Assembly (NCBI GenBank): GCA_015680685.1
Contig: MNCI01004106.1
Location: 146,056 to 210,055 of the forward strand
Source: Gnetum montanum
Taxonomy: Eukaryota > Streptophyta > Gnetopsida > Gnetales > Gnetaceae
Direction: 5' to 3'
DNA length: 64,000 nucleotides
The position numbers and the translations under genes are program-made. The notes under the pieces were generated by a model. It saw only the letters and a program-made list of their open reading frames with translations, searched no databases and had not been told where the DNA came from. This document shows, piece after piece, positions 1 through 12,558 of this stretch; position 1 is the first letter of the stretch; each line of letters begins with the position of its first letter.

Positions 1-141
1 GCAACAGCACACACACATACTTACATTAACTACTGAGTTTATTTGGAGGTATCTGGGCCTTGGTGTAGCCAGAGACCAGCAGGCACCTAAATCCTGTTCG
101 AGGACACTCGTTGGCGGTCGCGTCCCAAACGGTCGCCAACA
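1..141. other. Unassigned left flank
   Basis: The sequence contains a short CA-rich run near position 10 and a GC-richer stretch near 95-140. It does not match the first part of the related LTRs, which have a conserved opening of about 175 bases before the shared text that begins near 142. It is therefore either foreign sequence that replaced the end of the element A LTR or the flank of a truncation. No coding sequence is seen. Confidence 0.4.
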
Positions 142-799
142 CTGAGGTATATGATTTTTATATATTTTTTAGTTTTATCTCCTATGCTATCGAGGTGAAG
201 GGTTGAGAGACTAATTAATAACTCTAACTAATGAACTAAGTCTACATTAACCTAGCGTTAGCATCCATTCTCACTTACCGTACATACCCTGAACCGATGC
301 AACCTTGGCTACCAAATGCTAATCATTGCTGTGATTACCAAGCGTAACGCACGTGCTCGAAGTGGTTGTACTGAGGCACTTAACTATGAGAGAAGGGTTG
401 AGAAAGATTTAACAACTAATAAAGCAATAAATAAAAAATAATAAATAACAGTAAATAAAATCCTAATTAGCCTATTCCATGAACTACAAGGTTTATCCAA
501 TAAGCTCGTCTTTATTTCCTTACACAAACTTGTGTTCAGGTACAATGTTTGCTCGAATAAAGATCTATTCACTCTGGAGTTCCTACTATGGGCACATGGA
601 AAATATTCTATCTCTAGAGTGATCAATCTGCCATAGTTTTACTATGATCTAAGCCTATGATGAGGAAACAAGGGAGAGCCACCTCTTATTTATAGATATG
701 ATGGTGCACCGCGATATCGTGTACGCAATATTACGGGGGATGACGCGATATTGCATAAGTCATATCGCGAGGGATGCAATATCGCAACGTGTTCAATCA
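142..799 (-). repeat. 3' LTR of element A, truncated
   Basis: It aligns throughout with LTRs at 5228-6254, 11629-12663 and 13790-14581, but about 175 bases at its plus-strand left end are missing. A TATA-like TATAAATAAGAGG lies on the minus strand near 683-695. Beyond it, at about 708-790, are decayed copies of the GCGATATCGC word. The plus-strand right end CAATCA at 799 is followed by the reverse complement of a polypurine tract. Confidence 0.85.
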
Positions 800-811
800 T
801 ACCCCCATGAC
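800..811 (-). other. Polypurine tract of element A
   Basis: On the minus strand this reads GTCATGGGGGTA directly before the 3' LTR. The same tract occurs next to the 3' LTR of B at 6255. Confidence 0.7.
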
Positions 812-2574
812 TAAATGAAAACTCATCCTCGAGTTCCTTACAATAATATCGGGAAGGTATTGGATTATTGACTCAAATGAAACTAATGGGATGACATATG
901 AACATATCATCATTATAAGACATAGCAAACTGGTGTTCATGACAACAAGAGTGAACACCTTATTACATTAACATCAGGCCTCATTTGGCAGCTGAGAAAG
1001 AGAGAGAGAAAGAAGTGTTGTTGCTGCCATTGCCAAGATTGTGCCTTTCATTGTCCATCGGTAAGCACACCATTAATCTTACTCCTTGCATAGCTGCTTT
1101 AGTGCTGCTCCATTCTAGGTGTTCCTTCCAGATCACTTCCATTGTTGCATGATTGCCATCTACACACACAACACAATTTTATATTAGCAAGGGTAAATGA
1201 ATTTCAATGGAGTTGATACCTTGCTTCGGTGAAAGGTATGTTGGCTAGGTTGTGGTATGGCTGATACAGATCTGGAGATATAATATTGATGACTATCGAA
1301 GGTGTAGGGATTAGGAAAAAATTGAAAAAATTAGGGCTAAGAGAAAATAAAAAAATTCAGGCCCCGTATCCCCATGACTAATCGCGAACCTCCGGTAGTG
1401 TTAAAATGGAGAAAGAAAAGGAACAAGAAAGATGAGGAAAAAGAGATAACTATAGCATTGATAAAATGGATGTCAAGATGGAAATGAAAAAAAAAATTAA
1501 TTGCAAAAATGTTAGGGAAAAGAAGTTAACTAGTGCACCAAATAGGAATGTCAATGGGTCCTCCCCAAAGCAAGCTCATGCCCTTAATTCCTTGACAAAC
1601 CCACATTCAAAGAGTCCATAGGATCTAGGAATGTCATTTGGAACAAGAATTAAAGTCTTAATTGCAGGAATTTACCAAAAAGAAAAAAATGCATCAACTA
1701 AAATATACACTAATGATACAACCGGCAATGAGGTGAATAATGGAGAGAAGAGAATGGAATGGAATCCCAAGAACAAGGTGGTGTACAGCCCCTTGTGTGT
1801 TTAATGATTAATGTGACTTAGCAAATCTCATTCCAACTCTGCCCTCAAACTAACCACATCCAATGACTTCACATTAATGCATTCAGCCAATCCATCCTCT
1901 TGAAGTAACAAGAATGCCTCCCCCAAGAGCTACCACCATTCCAACGAAACAAATGAGGAGAGAATGGGAAGTGAGAAGGGCCTTAGTTAGATGGAACATT
2001 TTTATTTTAGTTCCATAACCAATGCTTGTAGCCCAAGGAATTATTCTATCTAAGGGGTGTGCTTTGAATTCTTACTTATTCTTTTTTTGTTTGTTTTATG
2101 TGTTTATGCGTGAGAAACACACCATGCAAAAACTTTTTATTTTTATTATCTCATCTTTTGATAATTGGGGTAACATCGGAATGGTGAGAAAACTCAAAAA
2201 GAAAACATCCAAGCACCCAAGAGTACAGCCAACACAAAAGCATCAAGTTCTCTTGAAGTTACACCTGTTTCAATCCTTGAGTCCTTCCTTAGTTTGAGAA
2301 ATGCCCAGTCATTGATTCGTTAAAGTTCTTATTAGAAGGGAACTGTACATTTCCAAGTTGAGAGAGACCATAGAACTTGGTGGATGAATGGATGGAGTGA
2401 ACTCATTACCTGCCATATCAAAGAAAACATACCTTAGTATCCACATTGTGACTTAAAGGTAAAAACCAAACATTAGCAATCAATATGAAAACAGTTCATA
2501 CCATCATTCCGAATACTTATTGGTGACAAACTTACAAGGTGGAGAACACACACACAAACACACACACAGAATGG
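812..2574 (-). other. Non-coding 3' internal region of element A
   Basis: This stretch has no recognisable pol domain. It is collinear with 6267-8030 of element B, so it is a genuine part of the element and not a separate insertion. A 62-codon minus-strand frame at 981-1169 is partly matched in B at 6437-6631, where a frameshift breaks it; it may be a leftover of a small ORF. The words TCCTCCCCAAAG near 1558 and 7018 recur in element E near 42452, which ties this region to E. Confidence 0.6.
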
Positions 2575-2840
2575 AAAAGCATAACGATGTTGTAAAACAA
2601 AAACAAGAAAAGTTAAAGAAATTTGTAAAACAAAAACTTGTAAAACAAAAATGTGTAAAACAAAAATGTATAAGACAAAAACTTGTAAAACAAAAATGTG
2701 TAAGACAAAAACTTGTAAAACAAAAATGTGTAAGAAAAAAACTTGTAAAAACAAAAACGTGTGAAACAAAAATGTGGAAAACAAAAACATGTAAAAAAAA
2801 ATGTGGAAAACAAAAATGTGTAAAACAAAAACTAAAAAGA
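2575..2840 (-). repeat. 15-bp A-rich minisatellite in element A
   Basis: About 16 variable copies of a 15-bp unit of the form TGTAAAACAAAAACT. In translation this gives alternating KQKLV and KQKCV pentapeptides on the plus strand and Phe-rich frames on the minus strand. I read these frames as products of the repeat, not as proteins. The homologous place in B (8030-8250) has a shorter, more damaged array, so the array length varies between copies. Confidence 0.8.
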
Positions 2841-3099
2841 ACTAAGGGCCCCAAATGATTAGCATAGGTGGCCATCTCCCCCATGACTGAATTGCAAGGG
2901 AGAGATTTGAAATAATGAGCATCTAGTTGAATTTCTCAGAAGTGCCCAACTTCTCCCAATTGATGTTCTTAGATTAAGGGGTGGAAGTTGGCAATGCTCA
3001 TATTCCAATGTGTCTATGCCTTCGTTGTGGGCATGGGTTACTTCCTCAGTTCGTTCCATGCATGTTTTTCAGTTGCTATTCCGAATAGCTGTCAACCAC

Positions 3100-3800
3100 G
3101 GGGTGTCTACTACTTGTGTGGTTGCTACATATAGGCACCTTTGAATTTGTGTTTCTTAGGAACACCGATTACATGGAAGAGATGCTAAACATTCTTCCAT
3201 TTCATCACCCTTTGAGTCACTATATGTGATGCATGGAAATTTCCTCTTCTTAATCTTTCCATAAATTTTTACCTTAGATATCTCTAAGGAAAGATCGCAG
3301 ATCCCTAGGTACGCATCTATTATACTTAGCCATGGCCTTTCCATTATAATTGGGAATTACCCGTTGTCACTATTAACTTCTATCACTAGGAAGTTAGCTA
3401 GGTATGACCAGCCACACATAGTGGGAATGATGTCCTCCACCAATCCCAAGGGAATGGTGATGGACTGGTCAACCAGCTCTAGTTGAATGTTGCTCTTCTT
3501 GAGTTGGGGTAGGTTCTAGGCTTGATACATCTCTCATGAAATTAGATTGACTCCGAAACCTAAGTCAAGAAGAGCCTTATGTGGTTTGTTCTCAGTGATT
3601 TGTAAATAGATTAAGAGGCCTCTAGGATTAGAGAGTTTCCTGGGAAGGTGGCCTACCTTGATCCAATTGGTTACGGTATGAGTTAACATAATCGTATGCA
3701 TGAAGCTCTGATTTTGGTTTGAAGGGAGCTCTGAAGCCTTATGTGTTGGAGGAGCATACTTAGACTCACTCACTTATTGTTGTGAGAACTTGTCTAGGCT
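3100..3800 (-). pseudogene. Retropepsin remnant of element A
   Basis: A retroviral-type aspartic protease normally cleaves the Gag-Pol precursor inside the particle. The minus-strand frame at 3534-3773 ends with LLDLGFGVNLIS, matching the active-site region of plant gypsy proteases, in which the usual D-T/S-G is DLG. Further on, the frame at 3156-3344 contains MERPWLSIIDAYL, the equivalent of the conserved GRPWL element, followed by a basic C-terminal part. The two parts lie in separate open pieces, so the gene is broken. It lies directly downstream of gag in element order, as expected. The DLG form resembles Athila-type elements; that lineage call is tentative. Confidence 0.75.
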
Positions 3801-4237
3801 TTTGGTTCTGAAGAAAGGTCTTCTCTTTTTGCAGTTGTCAGAACTAGCATTGGGTTGAATGTTTACGGCTCTCGTAGCATTTCATTGCTGCAGTTGAGTG
3901 GGGAGTTCCCCTTGCATTGTTAGAGTAGGCTGTATGGAAACTATAGGTGGAAGAGGTGCAAATGGAGTTGGAGGATGGAATGAATGTGGAATATCTCTTG
4001 GAGAGTCCTCCTAAAGTACTCCCAAACTTGGTAGTGACGTTGGGGAGTTGTATGACCCATAGAGTCACTTGGAGAAACTGGTTGATACACATAATAGCCA
4101 TAAAGATCAGGTTACTGGTAAGGGTATTGATGTTTCGGTGGTGGCATCCCCCATGATTGTGGGTATTACCACTGCTAATGTTGTTCGATGGGTTGTGGTA
4201 GAGTTCCACTTGGATAGTATGTTAATGGTTGGTGGAA

Positions 4238-5227
4238 CTACCTTGGGGTGCCTTGAGGATAAGGTAACTGTCGGGGTGTTTGCCATTTCTTGAGTCTTGG
4301 GTTGAGTGCATAAACCCCAAACTCTTGTAGATGTGAGATGATTGGACAACATTCCTTAGGATGGTCATAGTGACACATCTCACATCCACCTTCATCGTCT
4401 ATGTCTGAATTCACCACCTCATCAGAGATAGTAATTTTTCCCTTACCCTTGTTATGTGCAGGGCCTGAATCTCTCCACTTTGTCTTGTTCTTATCACTAC
4501 TTCGTTCCTCCTTAGACTGCTCTACGAATTTTAGAATAGTTTTAAGTCTGGAGTCTAAGGAATCCCACAATTGGTCCACCTTAGCCAATTGTTAGTTTCT
4601 GTCTAAGTCTATTAGTTTTTGAATCAGCAAGGTTTTTCTGTTCACCAACTCTTCAAGTCGTGACTCATCCTCCTCATCACAAAATTTCACTTCCTTCTTC
4701 TGAAGGGAAGGATCACAGTTATATACTTTTGCACTTTCTCTTTTTCATAGCTCTCCTTCTTCTTTGGCTACTTGCTTCAACAAGTGATGAATTTCATGGG
4801 CTCTAAGTTCTAATAATCTTCCTTGGCCATAAGTCCCAAGGGTTCTCCTAGTTTCATACCTTAGCCCATCCATGATGTGGCGGAGTTGATCCCATTGTGT
4901 GTAACCATGGCCCGAGCAATGATGTAGTAATGTGTAGTAGCGGCCCATGGTAGCATCCAAGGGTTCATGAGTACCTTGCTTCCATCCTTGGATTTTCTTA
5001 TGCAAGTTAGACACTTTAGAGTATGTTTGATATTTATTGTTGAAGAGTTCTAACATCATACTCCACCTCCTAATGGTTTCTGGTTCTAACGACTAGTACC
5101 AACTCTCTGCTTCCTTGATGAGTGTCTTGGAAAATAACTTTAGTTTCTGCCACTTGTTTTCTATGTTTTGCAAGGCATAAGCATCATGGAATGCCTATAA
5201 ATGATGTTTTGGATCAGTGTTGTATCC
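4238..5227 (-). pseudogene. Gag of element A, C-terminal part
   Basis: Gag is the structural protein of the retrotransposon particle. The frame at 4745-5059 holds the end of the capsid-like domain. The frame at 4238-4588 holds a charged linker followed by CEMCHYDHPKECC, a zinc-knuckle-like motif with spacing C-x2-C-x3-H-x3-C that is probably used in RNA binding. The upstream end stops exactly at 5227, where element B begins; the missing N-terminal part resumes at 12669. It is closely similar to the gag of B but has stops and frame changes, so it is not functional. Confidence 0.8.
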
Positions 5228-6254
5228 TGATGAGTGGTGAGTTACCCCTACACTCAACCATACGAAACGAGCATAGCATGCGCGATCCAATTGAACTCTA
5301 TAGACTAAGTACCTACACACCCCATGGAACACTTGAGGTTAATCATTCGTTATCTTCCTAGACTTACTTGTAGTTGTCACGGTGTATGGTTAAGTAATTC
5401 CAAGGTATATGATTTTTATAGTCTTTTATGTTTTTCTCCTATGCTATCTAGGTGAGGGGTTAAGAAACTAATTACTACTCTAACTAATGACTAAGTCTAA
5501 ATTACCTAGTGTCAGCATCCATTCCCACTTATCGTACATACCCTAAACCGATGCAACCATGGCTACTAAATGCTAATCATCACTGGGATCACCACACGTA
5601 ATGCACATGCTCGAAGTGGTCATACTGAGGCACTTAACTAGGAGGAAAGGGTTGAGAGAATCTAATCTAGCCTAAGTGCGATGAGCAGCCAATTCCTTGA
5701 CTAACCGTACACATCCTTGTGCATGAATACCACTAGGATTACCAAGCACAGATCCTGAATATGCCACTGGGTTACCAAGTAGTCACACTAGATGCTTGTA
5801 ATCAAGTCGTACTCATACTGCGTTGCGATGAGCAGCTGATTCCTTGACTATTCGTACACATCCTTAGATGCTCATAATCAATTCATACTCATTCTACATT
5901 ACTCAGAAAGAAATAAATAATAATAAATAAAATCCTATTCCATGCACTCCAAGCTTTATCCAGGAAGTTCATCTTTATTGTTGTACACAACTTGTGTTTA
6001 GGTACAATTTTGCTCGAATAAAGATTCGTTCGCTTTAGGACTCCTATTGTGGGCACATGGAAAATATTCTATCTCTGGAATGATCAATCTGCCAGAGTTT
6101 CCCTACTTCTAGCCCAGGATGAGGAAACAAGGGAAAGCCACCTCTTATTTATAGACTTGGCAGTGGACCGCAATATCGCGGATCACGATATCGTAGGGGA
6201 CGACACGATATCACATACGCGATATCGTGGCCTATGTGATATTGCGTCTCATCA
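5228..6254 (-). repeat. 3' LTR of element B
   Basis: 1027 bp, starting TGATGAG and ending CTCATCA on the plus strand. A minus-strand TATA box lies at about 6143-6153. Between it and the LTR end at 6254 are GCGATATCGC-like words. The polypurine tract lies immediately beyond 6254. Confidence 0.92.
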
Positions 6255-6266
6255 TACCCCCATGAC
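6255..6266 (-). other. Polypurine tract of element B
   Basis: The minus strand reads GTCATGGGGGTA next to the LTR start. It is the expected primer site for plus-strand DNA synthesis and is the same as in element A. Confidence 0.75.
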
Positions 6267-8030
6267 TGAATGAAAACTCATCCTTGAGTTCCTTACAATA
6301 ATATCAGGAAGGTATGGGATTATTGAGGGGAATGAAACTAATGGGCTGACATGTGAATGGATCATCATTACAAGACTTGACAAAACTGGTGTTCATGAAA
6401 ACATGGTTGAACACCTTATTACATTGACATCAGGCCTTAGTTAGCAACTGAGAAAGAGAGAGAGAAAGAATTTTTGCTGCTGCCAACACCAAGATTGTGC
6501 CTTCCATTGTCCATCTGTAAGTGCACCATTGATCTTGCTCCTTGCATAACTACTTCTAGCACTACTCCATCCCAAGTGTTCCCTCCAAATCTGATCCATT
6601 GTTGCATGATTGCCATCTGCACACACAACACAATCTTATATTAGCAAGGGCAAATGAATCATCATGTAATTGATACCTTACTACGGTGAAAGTTAATTGG
6701 CTAGGTTATGGTATGGCTGATATGGATCAGGAGACATATTGATGATGACTACCGAAGGTGTAGGGGTTAGGAAGAAAATCAAAAAATTTGGGGCTAGGAG
6801 AAAATCAAAAAAATTGGGCCTCGTACCCCCATAACTAATCGTGAACCTCTGGTAGTGTTAGAATGGAGAAAGGAAAGGAGTAAGAAAGATAGATAAAAAG
6901 GGATAACTATAGCATCAAGGAAATGGATGTCAAGATGGTAATGAACAAAATAAAATTAATTGCAAAAATTTTAGAGAAAAAAAGTTAACTGGTGCACCAA
7001 ATAGGAAGGTCAGTGGGTCCTCCCCAAAGTAGGCTCATGCCCTTTAATGCCCTGACAAACCCACATTCAAAGAGTCCGTAGGCTCTGGGAATGTCATTTG
7101 GAATAAGACTTAAAGTCTTAACCACAAGAATTTACCAAAAAGAAAATAATGCATCAACCAAAATATATACACTAATGATACAACCGGCAATGAGGTGAAC
7201 AATGAAGAGAAGGATGAAGAGAATAGAATGGAACGGAATCTCAAGAACAAGGTGGTGTACAACCCCTTGTGTAGTTCATGATTAATGTGACTTAGCAAAT
7301 CCCATTCCACGTTTGGCCTCAAACCAACCACATCCAATGAATTTGCATCAATTCATTTAGCTAAACCATCCACTTGGATAACAAGGATGCCTTCCCCAAG
7401 AGTCACCACCATTCCGACGAAACAAAGGAGAGAATGGGAAGTGAGAAGGGCCTTAGTTAGAGGGAACATCTTTGGTTCCATAACCAGTGCTTGTAGCCCA
7501 AGTTTATTTCGTCTAAGGGGTGTGCTTTAAATTCTCACTTAGTTTTTTATTTTTTTTTATGTTTTGTGTTTTTATGCGTGAGAACCACACCATGCAAAGA
7601 CTTTTTATTTTTATTATCTCAGCTTCCGATAATTGGGGTAACATCAGAATGACGAGAAAACTCAAAAAGAAAACATCCAAGCACCCAAGAAAATGGCCAA
7701 CACAAAAGCATCAAGTTCCCTTGAAGTCATACCTATTTCAATCCTTGAGTCCTTCCTTTGAGAAATGCCCAGTCACCGATTCATTAAAGTTCTTATTAGA
7801 AGGGGACTGTACATTTTCAAGCTGAGAGAGACCATAGAACTTGGTAGATGGATGGATGGAGTCAACTCATTGCCTGCCATATCAAAAAAAGCATACCTTA
7901 GTATCCACATTGTGACTTAAAGGTAAAAACCAAACATTAGCAATCATATGAAAACAGTTCATACCATCATTCCGAACACTTATTGGGTGACAAACTTACA
8001 CAGTGGATCACACACACATAAACACACAAA
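6267..8030 (-). other. Non-coding 3' internal region of element B
   Basis: Collinear with 812-2574 of element A. Short frames at 6437-6631, 7110-7337 and 7520-7825 do not resemble known domains. No RT, RNase H or integrase signature was found on either strand. In the related element E a large extra ORF lies in the matching place; here it is absent. Confidence 0.6.
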
Positions 8031-8250
8031 AAATGGAAAGGTATAACGATGTTGTAAAAAAAAAAACAAGAAGAGTTAAAGAAATTTGTAAAAAAAAAAC
8101 TAGAAAAGTTAAAAAAATTTGTAAAATAAAAACATGTAAGAAAAAAACGTGTAAAAAAAATGTGTAAGACAAAAACTTGTAAAACAAAAACATGTAAAAC
8201 AAAAATTCGTAAAACAAAAATGTGTAAAAAATAAAAACTTAAAAAGAAAT
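8030..8250 (-). repeat. 15-bp A-rich minisatellite in element B
   Basis: A degraded and shorter version of the 15-bp repeat at 2575-2840, containing variants of TGTAAAACAAAAACT with many A insertions. It lies at the same place, just downstream of the protease in element order. Confidence 0.75.
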
Positions 8251-8455
8251 GAGGGCCCCCATATGATTAGCATAGGTGGCCATCTCCCCCATGACTGAAT
8301 TGTAAGGTAGAGATCCAAAATAATGAACGTCTATTGGAATTTCTAAGTGTCCAACTTCTCCCAATTGATGATCTTAGATTAAGGGGTGGAAGTTGGTGAA
8401 GCTCATACTCCAATGTGTCTATGCCTTCGTTGTTGGCATGGGTTAGTGCCTCAGT

Positions 8456-9030
8456 TCATTCCATGCATATTTGGTTGCTCCTTCTAGTAGCTATCAACCA
8501 TGGGGTGTCTTCTACTAGTTGTGTGGTTGCTACATACAAGCATCTTTGTTTCAAAGTTTCAAGGGCACACCTGCTGCATGGAGGCATTTCTTCCATGTCA
8601 TCACCCAATGAATCATTGTATGTGATGCATGAAACTTTCCTCTTCTCGATCTTTCCATAAATTTTTATCTTAGATATCTCCAAGGAAAGATTACGGATCC
8701 TAAGGGATGTGTTTACTGTACTCAGCCATGTCCTTCCCATTATAATTGGGAAGTTCCCTTCGTTGTTATTAACTTCAATCACTAGGAAATCAGCTGGGTA
8801 AGACCAACCACAAATAGTCGTAATGATGTCCTAAACCAATCCCAAGGGAATAGTGATGGACTAGTCTACCAGCTCTAGTTGAATGTTGCTCTTCTTAAGT
8901 TGGGGCAGGTTCTAAGCGTGATACATCTCTTGTGAAATTAAGTTGACTCTAGAACCTAAGTCAAGAAGAGCCCTATGTGGTTCATTTCCAATGACTTGAA
9001 GGTAGATTAAGGGACTTCTAGGATCAGTTA
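8456..9030 (-). pseudogene. Retropepsin remnant of element B
   Basis: Aspartic protease of a plant gypsy element. Around 8945-8990 the minus strand reads ALLDLGSRV, the active-site region with DLG. The open frame at 8456-8782 contains FPIIMGRTWLSTVN, corresponding to the conserved hydrophobic-GR-x-WL element near the protease C-terminus, then LSLEISKIKIYGKIEKRK. The two parts are split by at least one frame break. It lies downstream of gag with no RT following, unlike a standard gypsy pol. It is a sister of the protease remnant at 3100-3800. Confidence 0.78.
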
Positions 9031-9558
9031 GTTTCCTGGGAACAGTTGTTGCGAGAGTTTGTCTAGGGTTTTGGTTCTGAAGAAAGGTCTTCTTTTTTTA
9101 CAGTTTTTAGAACCAGTAGCAAGTTGAATATTTATAGCTCTCGCAGTGTTATGTTGCTGCGGTTAACTAGGGAGTTCCCCTTGCATTTTTGGAGTAGGAG
9201 GTATTATGGGAACTACTTGTGGAAGAGGTGCAGATGGATTTGGAGGATGGTGTGGGTATGGAGTGTCTCTCGGAGGAGAAGGATTCCTTCTGAAGTACTC
9301 TCAAACTTGGTAGTAATGATGGGGAGTTGTGTGACTCATAGAGTCACTTGGAGAAATCGGTTGCTGCACATAATATCCATAGGGGTTAGGCTGCCGGTAA
9401 GGGTACTAATGTTTTGGCGATGGCATCCCCCATGACTATGGGTATTTCCACTACTGATGTTGTCCGATGGGTTGTGGTGGAGTTCCACTTGGATAATACG
9501 TTAATGGTTGGTGGAGCTTCCTTGGGTTACCTTGGGGATAAGGTAACCCATGGGGTGT

Positions 9559-11481
9559 TTACCGTTGATTAACTCTTGGATTAAGTGCATACACCCCAGA
9601 CTCCTGTAGATGTGATATGATTGGGCAACATCCCTTGGGATGGTCATAGTGGTAGATCTCACATCCACCATCATCATTTGTGTCTGAATCCACAACCACA
9701 TCGGAGTTAGTGATTTTTCCCTTATCCTTGTTATGTGCAGGGCCTAAATCTCTCTGCTTTGTCTTACCTTTGTCACTACTTTGTTCTACCTTAGACTCTT
9801 CTACAATTTTTAAGACAGTTTCAATTTTAGAGTCTAAGGAACTCCATATGTCATCTACCTTAGCCGCTATTTCCGTTATGAGCTTTTGAGGTGGCAAAAT
9901 CTTTTTGTTCACCAACTCTTTGATTGGTGACTCATCCTCATCATCGCAAAATTTCACTCCCTTCTTTTGAAGGGATGGGTCACGGTTGTATTCTTCCAAA
10001 CTTTCCCTCTTGCGTAGCTCACCTTCTTCTTTTTCTACTTGTTCCAACAAGCTATGTACTTCATGGGCTCTGAGTTGTGATAGTCTCCCTTGGGCATAAG
10101 TCCCAAGGGTTCTTCTAGTCTCATGCCTTAGCCCATCTATGATGTGGCAAAGTTGATCCTACTGAGCGTATCCATGGCTTGGGCAACGATGTAACAATGT
10201 GTAGTAGCGGGCCATGGCAGCATCCAAGGGTTCATGTGTACCTTGTTTCCAGCCTTGGATCTGCTTACGCAAATTAGACACTCTAGAGTATGTTTGATAT
10301 TTATCATTGAAGAGTTCTAACATCGTACTTCACCTCCTGATGGTTTCGGGTTCTAAGGACCGGTACCAACTCTCTGCTTCCTTGGTGAGTGTCTTGGGAA
10401 ACAACTTAAGTTTTTGCCATTTGTTCTCAATTTTTTGCAAGGCACAAGCATTGTGGAATGCCTGTAAATGATTTTTCAAATCAGCATTGTATCCTCCCTC
10501 AAAGTGTGGGATATTTTTCATGTCTAAACGCTTGATCCGACTATCTTTTAAATGTCTTGTGAGAATTCTAATTGTCTCCATTGTATCAAGCATACTTCAA
10601 GTGGCAAGTAGGGGCTCGTCATGATCATCTCTTTCATGATGCTTATGATGTCTCCGTTGTTCCCTACTTTCCCTTCATTCATGCCCTTGTCCTCTCTCTC
10701 GACTCTCTCATCGAGGTCTCTCATTTTTCATACCTTTATCCTCTCCGTTATGCTCTCTATGGCTGCGCCTAGATGTGGAAGGAGAGGGTGAGTGATGTGA
10801 AGAAGGAGAAGAGGAAGAAGAACCATCGCCATGGTGATGTTTCCTACCTCCTCTTTGGCTGCTATGGCCTTGATCGTGATGATGATCAAAGTGTCAACCC
10901 TTATCATGAGTTGTTATTCCCTATGTGAATAATTGGTGTTCACGGGCATCAAAACCAGGGATATGTATCATTGATCATAGGTTCTAATACCCTACCTCAT
11001 CACTTTCATTAAGAGGGGGAACATCTCTTGATAGCAAACCAATTATAAGTGGTTCATCATCTCTAGTTTCACTAAGGACATGCAGGACCTCTTTGCTCTT
11101 CAATAGTGTATGTTGGCTCTCCTGCCTTGCGTCCCTCATACGTTGTGCTTCTGTGGGATAGTAATCCCTTGAATCAAAGTCTTCCACAACATATTCTGCA
11201 TACAATTCTGTCATGCCAATTTGTGCCAAAGCACGGAAAAGCATGTTAGAGACTGATCGATTTGGAGGTAACACGATGTTACCTTGCAAATCTCTCCATC
11301 GTAGCTATTCATCTTGATGGAGGATAAAGGTAAAGTTTGGAATATACTCATTAGGATGAGTATAAACTATCTTGTATTGTTTAGGACTTGGCTGATTTTG
11401 GCTATGTGTTTTTGACTGCCGACTATTCTTTGTATTATCCCTAGGTGGTGAGTTGCTCTTATGAGAAGAAGAAGAAGACAT
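9559..11481 (-). pseudogene. Gag of element B, nearly full length but broken
   Basis: The start at 11481 gives M-S-S-S-S-S-H-K, matching the start of the A copy at 13649. Recognisable parts in order are an N-terminal region with a motif like IPNFTFILHQDE; a Ser/His-rich linker with a run of codons near 10800; a retrotransposon gag (capsid-type) domain at 10593-10330 containing LKNHLQAFHNACA and AESWYRSLEPE; and a C-terminal frame at 10050-9559 with an acidic/basic linker and a zinc knuckle at about 9628-9663. The knuckle reads CEIYHYDHPKGCC, so its second Cys has become Tyr, a single transition. Several stops and frame changes make it non-functional. Confidence 0.82.
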
Positions 11482-11607
11482 AGTGTCTTATCAGTGTGCT
11501 AATTACCATTATATAAATTCTTGTTTAATTAATTAACCAGAAGGTTCATTTAGGCTCCCAACAATGTGAGTGATATCCTTTATGTTCTATTCAGCGCACA
11601 AGCACTT

Positions 11608-11627
11608 AGTCCCTGGCAATGGTACCA
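11608..11627 (-). other. Primer-binding site of element B (tRNA-Asp-like)
   Basis: The minus strand reads TGGTACCATTGCCAGGGACT one base after the 5' LTR. Plant tRNA-Asp predicts TGGCGCCGTTGCCGGGGATC. All six differences are transitions, as expected from decay of methylated cytosines. Confidence 0.8.
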
Positions 11628-12536
11628 ATGATGAGTGGTGAGGTACCCCTACACTCAACCATACGAAATGAGCGTAGCACGCGTGATCCGGTTGAACTCC
11701 ACAGACTAAGTGCCTACACGCCCCATGGAACACTTGGGGTTAATCATTCGTTGTCTTCCCAGACTTACTTGTAGTTTTCATGGTGTATTGTTAAGTAAGT
11801 CCAAGGTATATGATTTTTATAGTCTTTTATGTTTTTCTCCTATGATATCGAGGTGAAGGATTGAGAAACTAATTACTACTCTAACTAATGACTAAGTCTA
11901 AATTAACTAGCGTCAGCATCTGTTCCCAATTACCGTACACATCCTGAACCGATGTAACCATGGCTACCAAACATTAATCGTCAATGGGATCACCACTTGT
12001 AATGCACATGCTCAAAGTGGTCATACTAAGGTACTTAACTATGAGGAAAGGATTAAGGGAATCTAATCTAGCCTAAGTGTGATGAGCAGCCAATTCCTTG
12101 ACTAGTCGTACACATCCTTGTGCACAACTACCACTGGGATTACCAAGCGTAGATCCTAAATATGCCACTGGGTTACCAAGTAGTCACACTAGATGCTCGT
12201 AATCAAGTCGTACTCATACCACATTGCCATGAGCAACCGATTCCTTAACTATCCATACACATCCTTAGATGCTCATAATCAAGTCATACTCATTCTACAT
12301 TACTAAGTGAAAGCAATAAATAAAATCCTATTCCATGCACTGCAAGGTTTATCCAGGAAGTTCATCTTTATTGTTGTACACAACTTGTGTTCAGGTACAA
12401 TGTTGCTCGAATAAAGATTTGTTCACTTTAGGACTCCTACTGCGGGCACATGGAAAATATTCTATCTCTAGAGTGATCAATCTGCCAGAGTTTTCCTCCT
12501 TCTAGCCTAGGATGAGGAAATAAGGAAAAGTTGCCT

Positions 12537-12547
12537 CTTATTTATAG
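12537..12547 (-). promoter_or_regulatory. TATA box of the element B 5' LTR
   Basis: CTATAAATAAG on the minus strand. The same core, within the longer context TTATTTATAGRCTTGG on the plus strand, occurs near 6143 and also in the unrelated Tat-type LTR near 52609. Confidence 0.6.
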
Positions 12548-12558
12548 ACTTGGCAGTG

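Noticed and set aside
2473-2884. Phe-rich and Lys-rich ORFs
   Set aside because: They translate the 15-bp A-rich minisatellite in different frames; no start or domain supports them.
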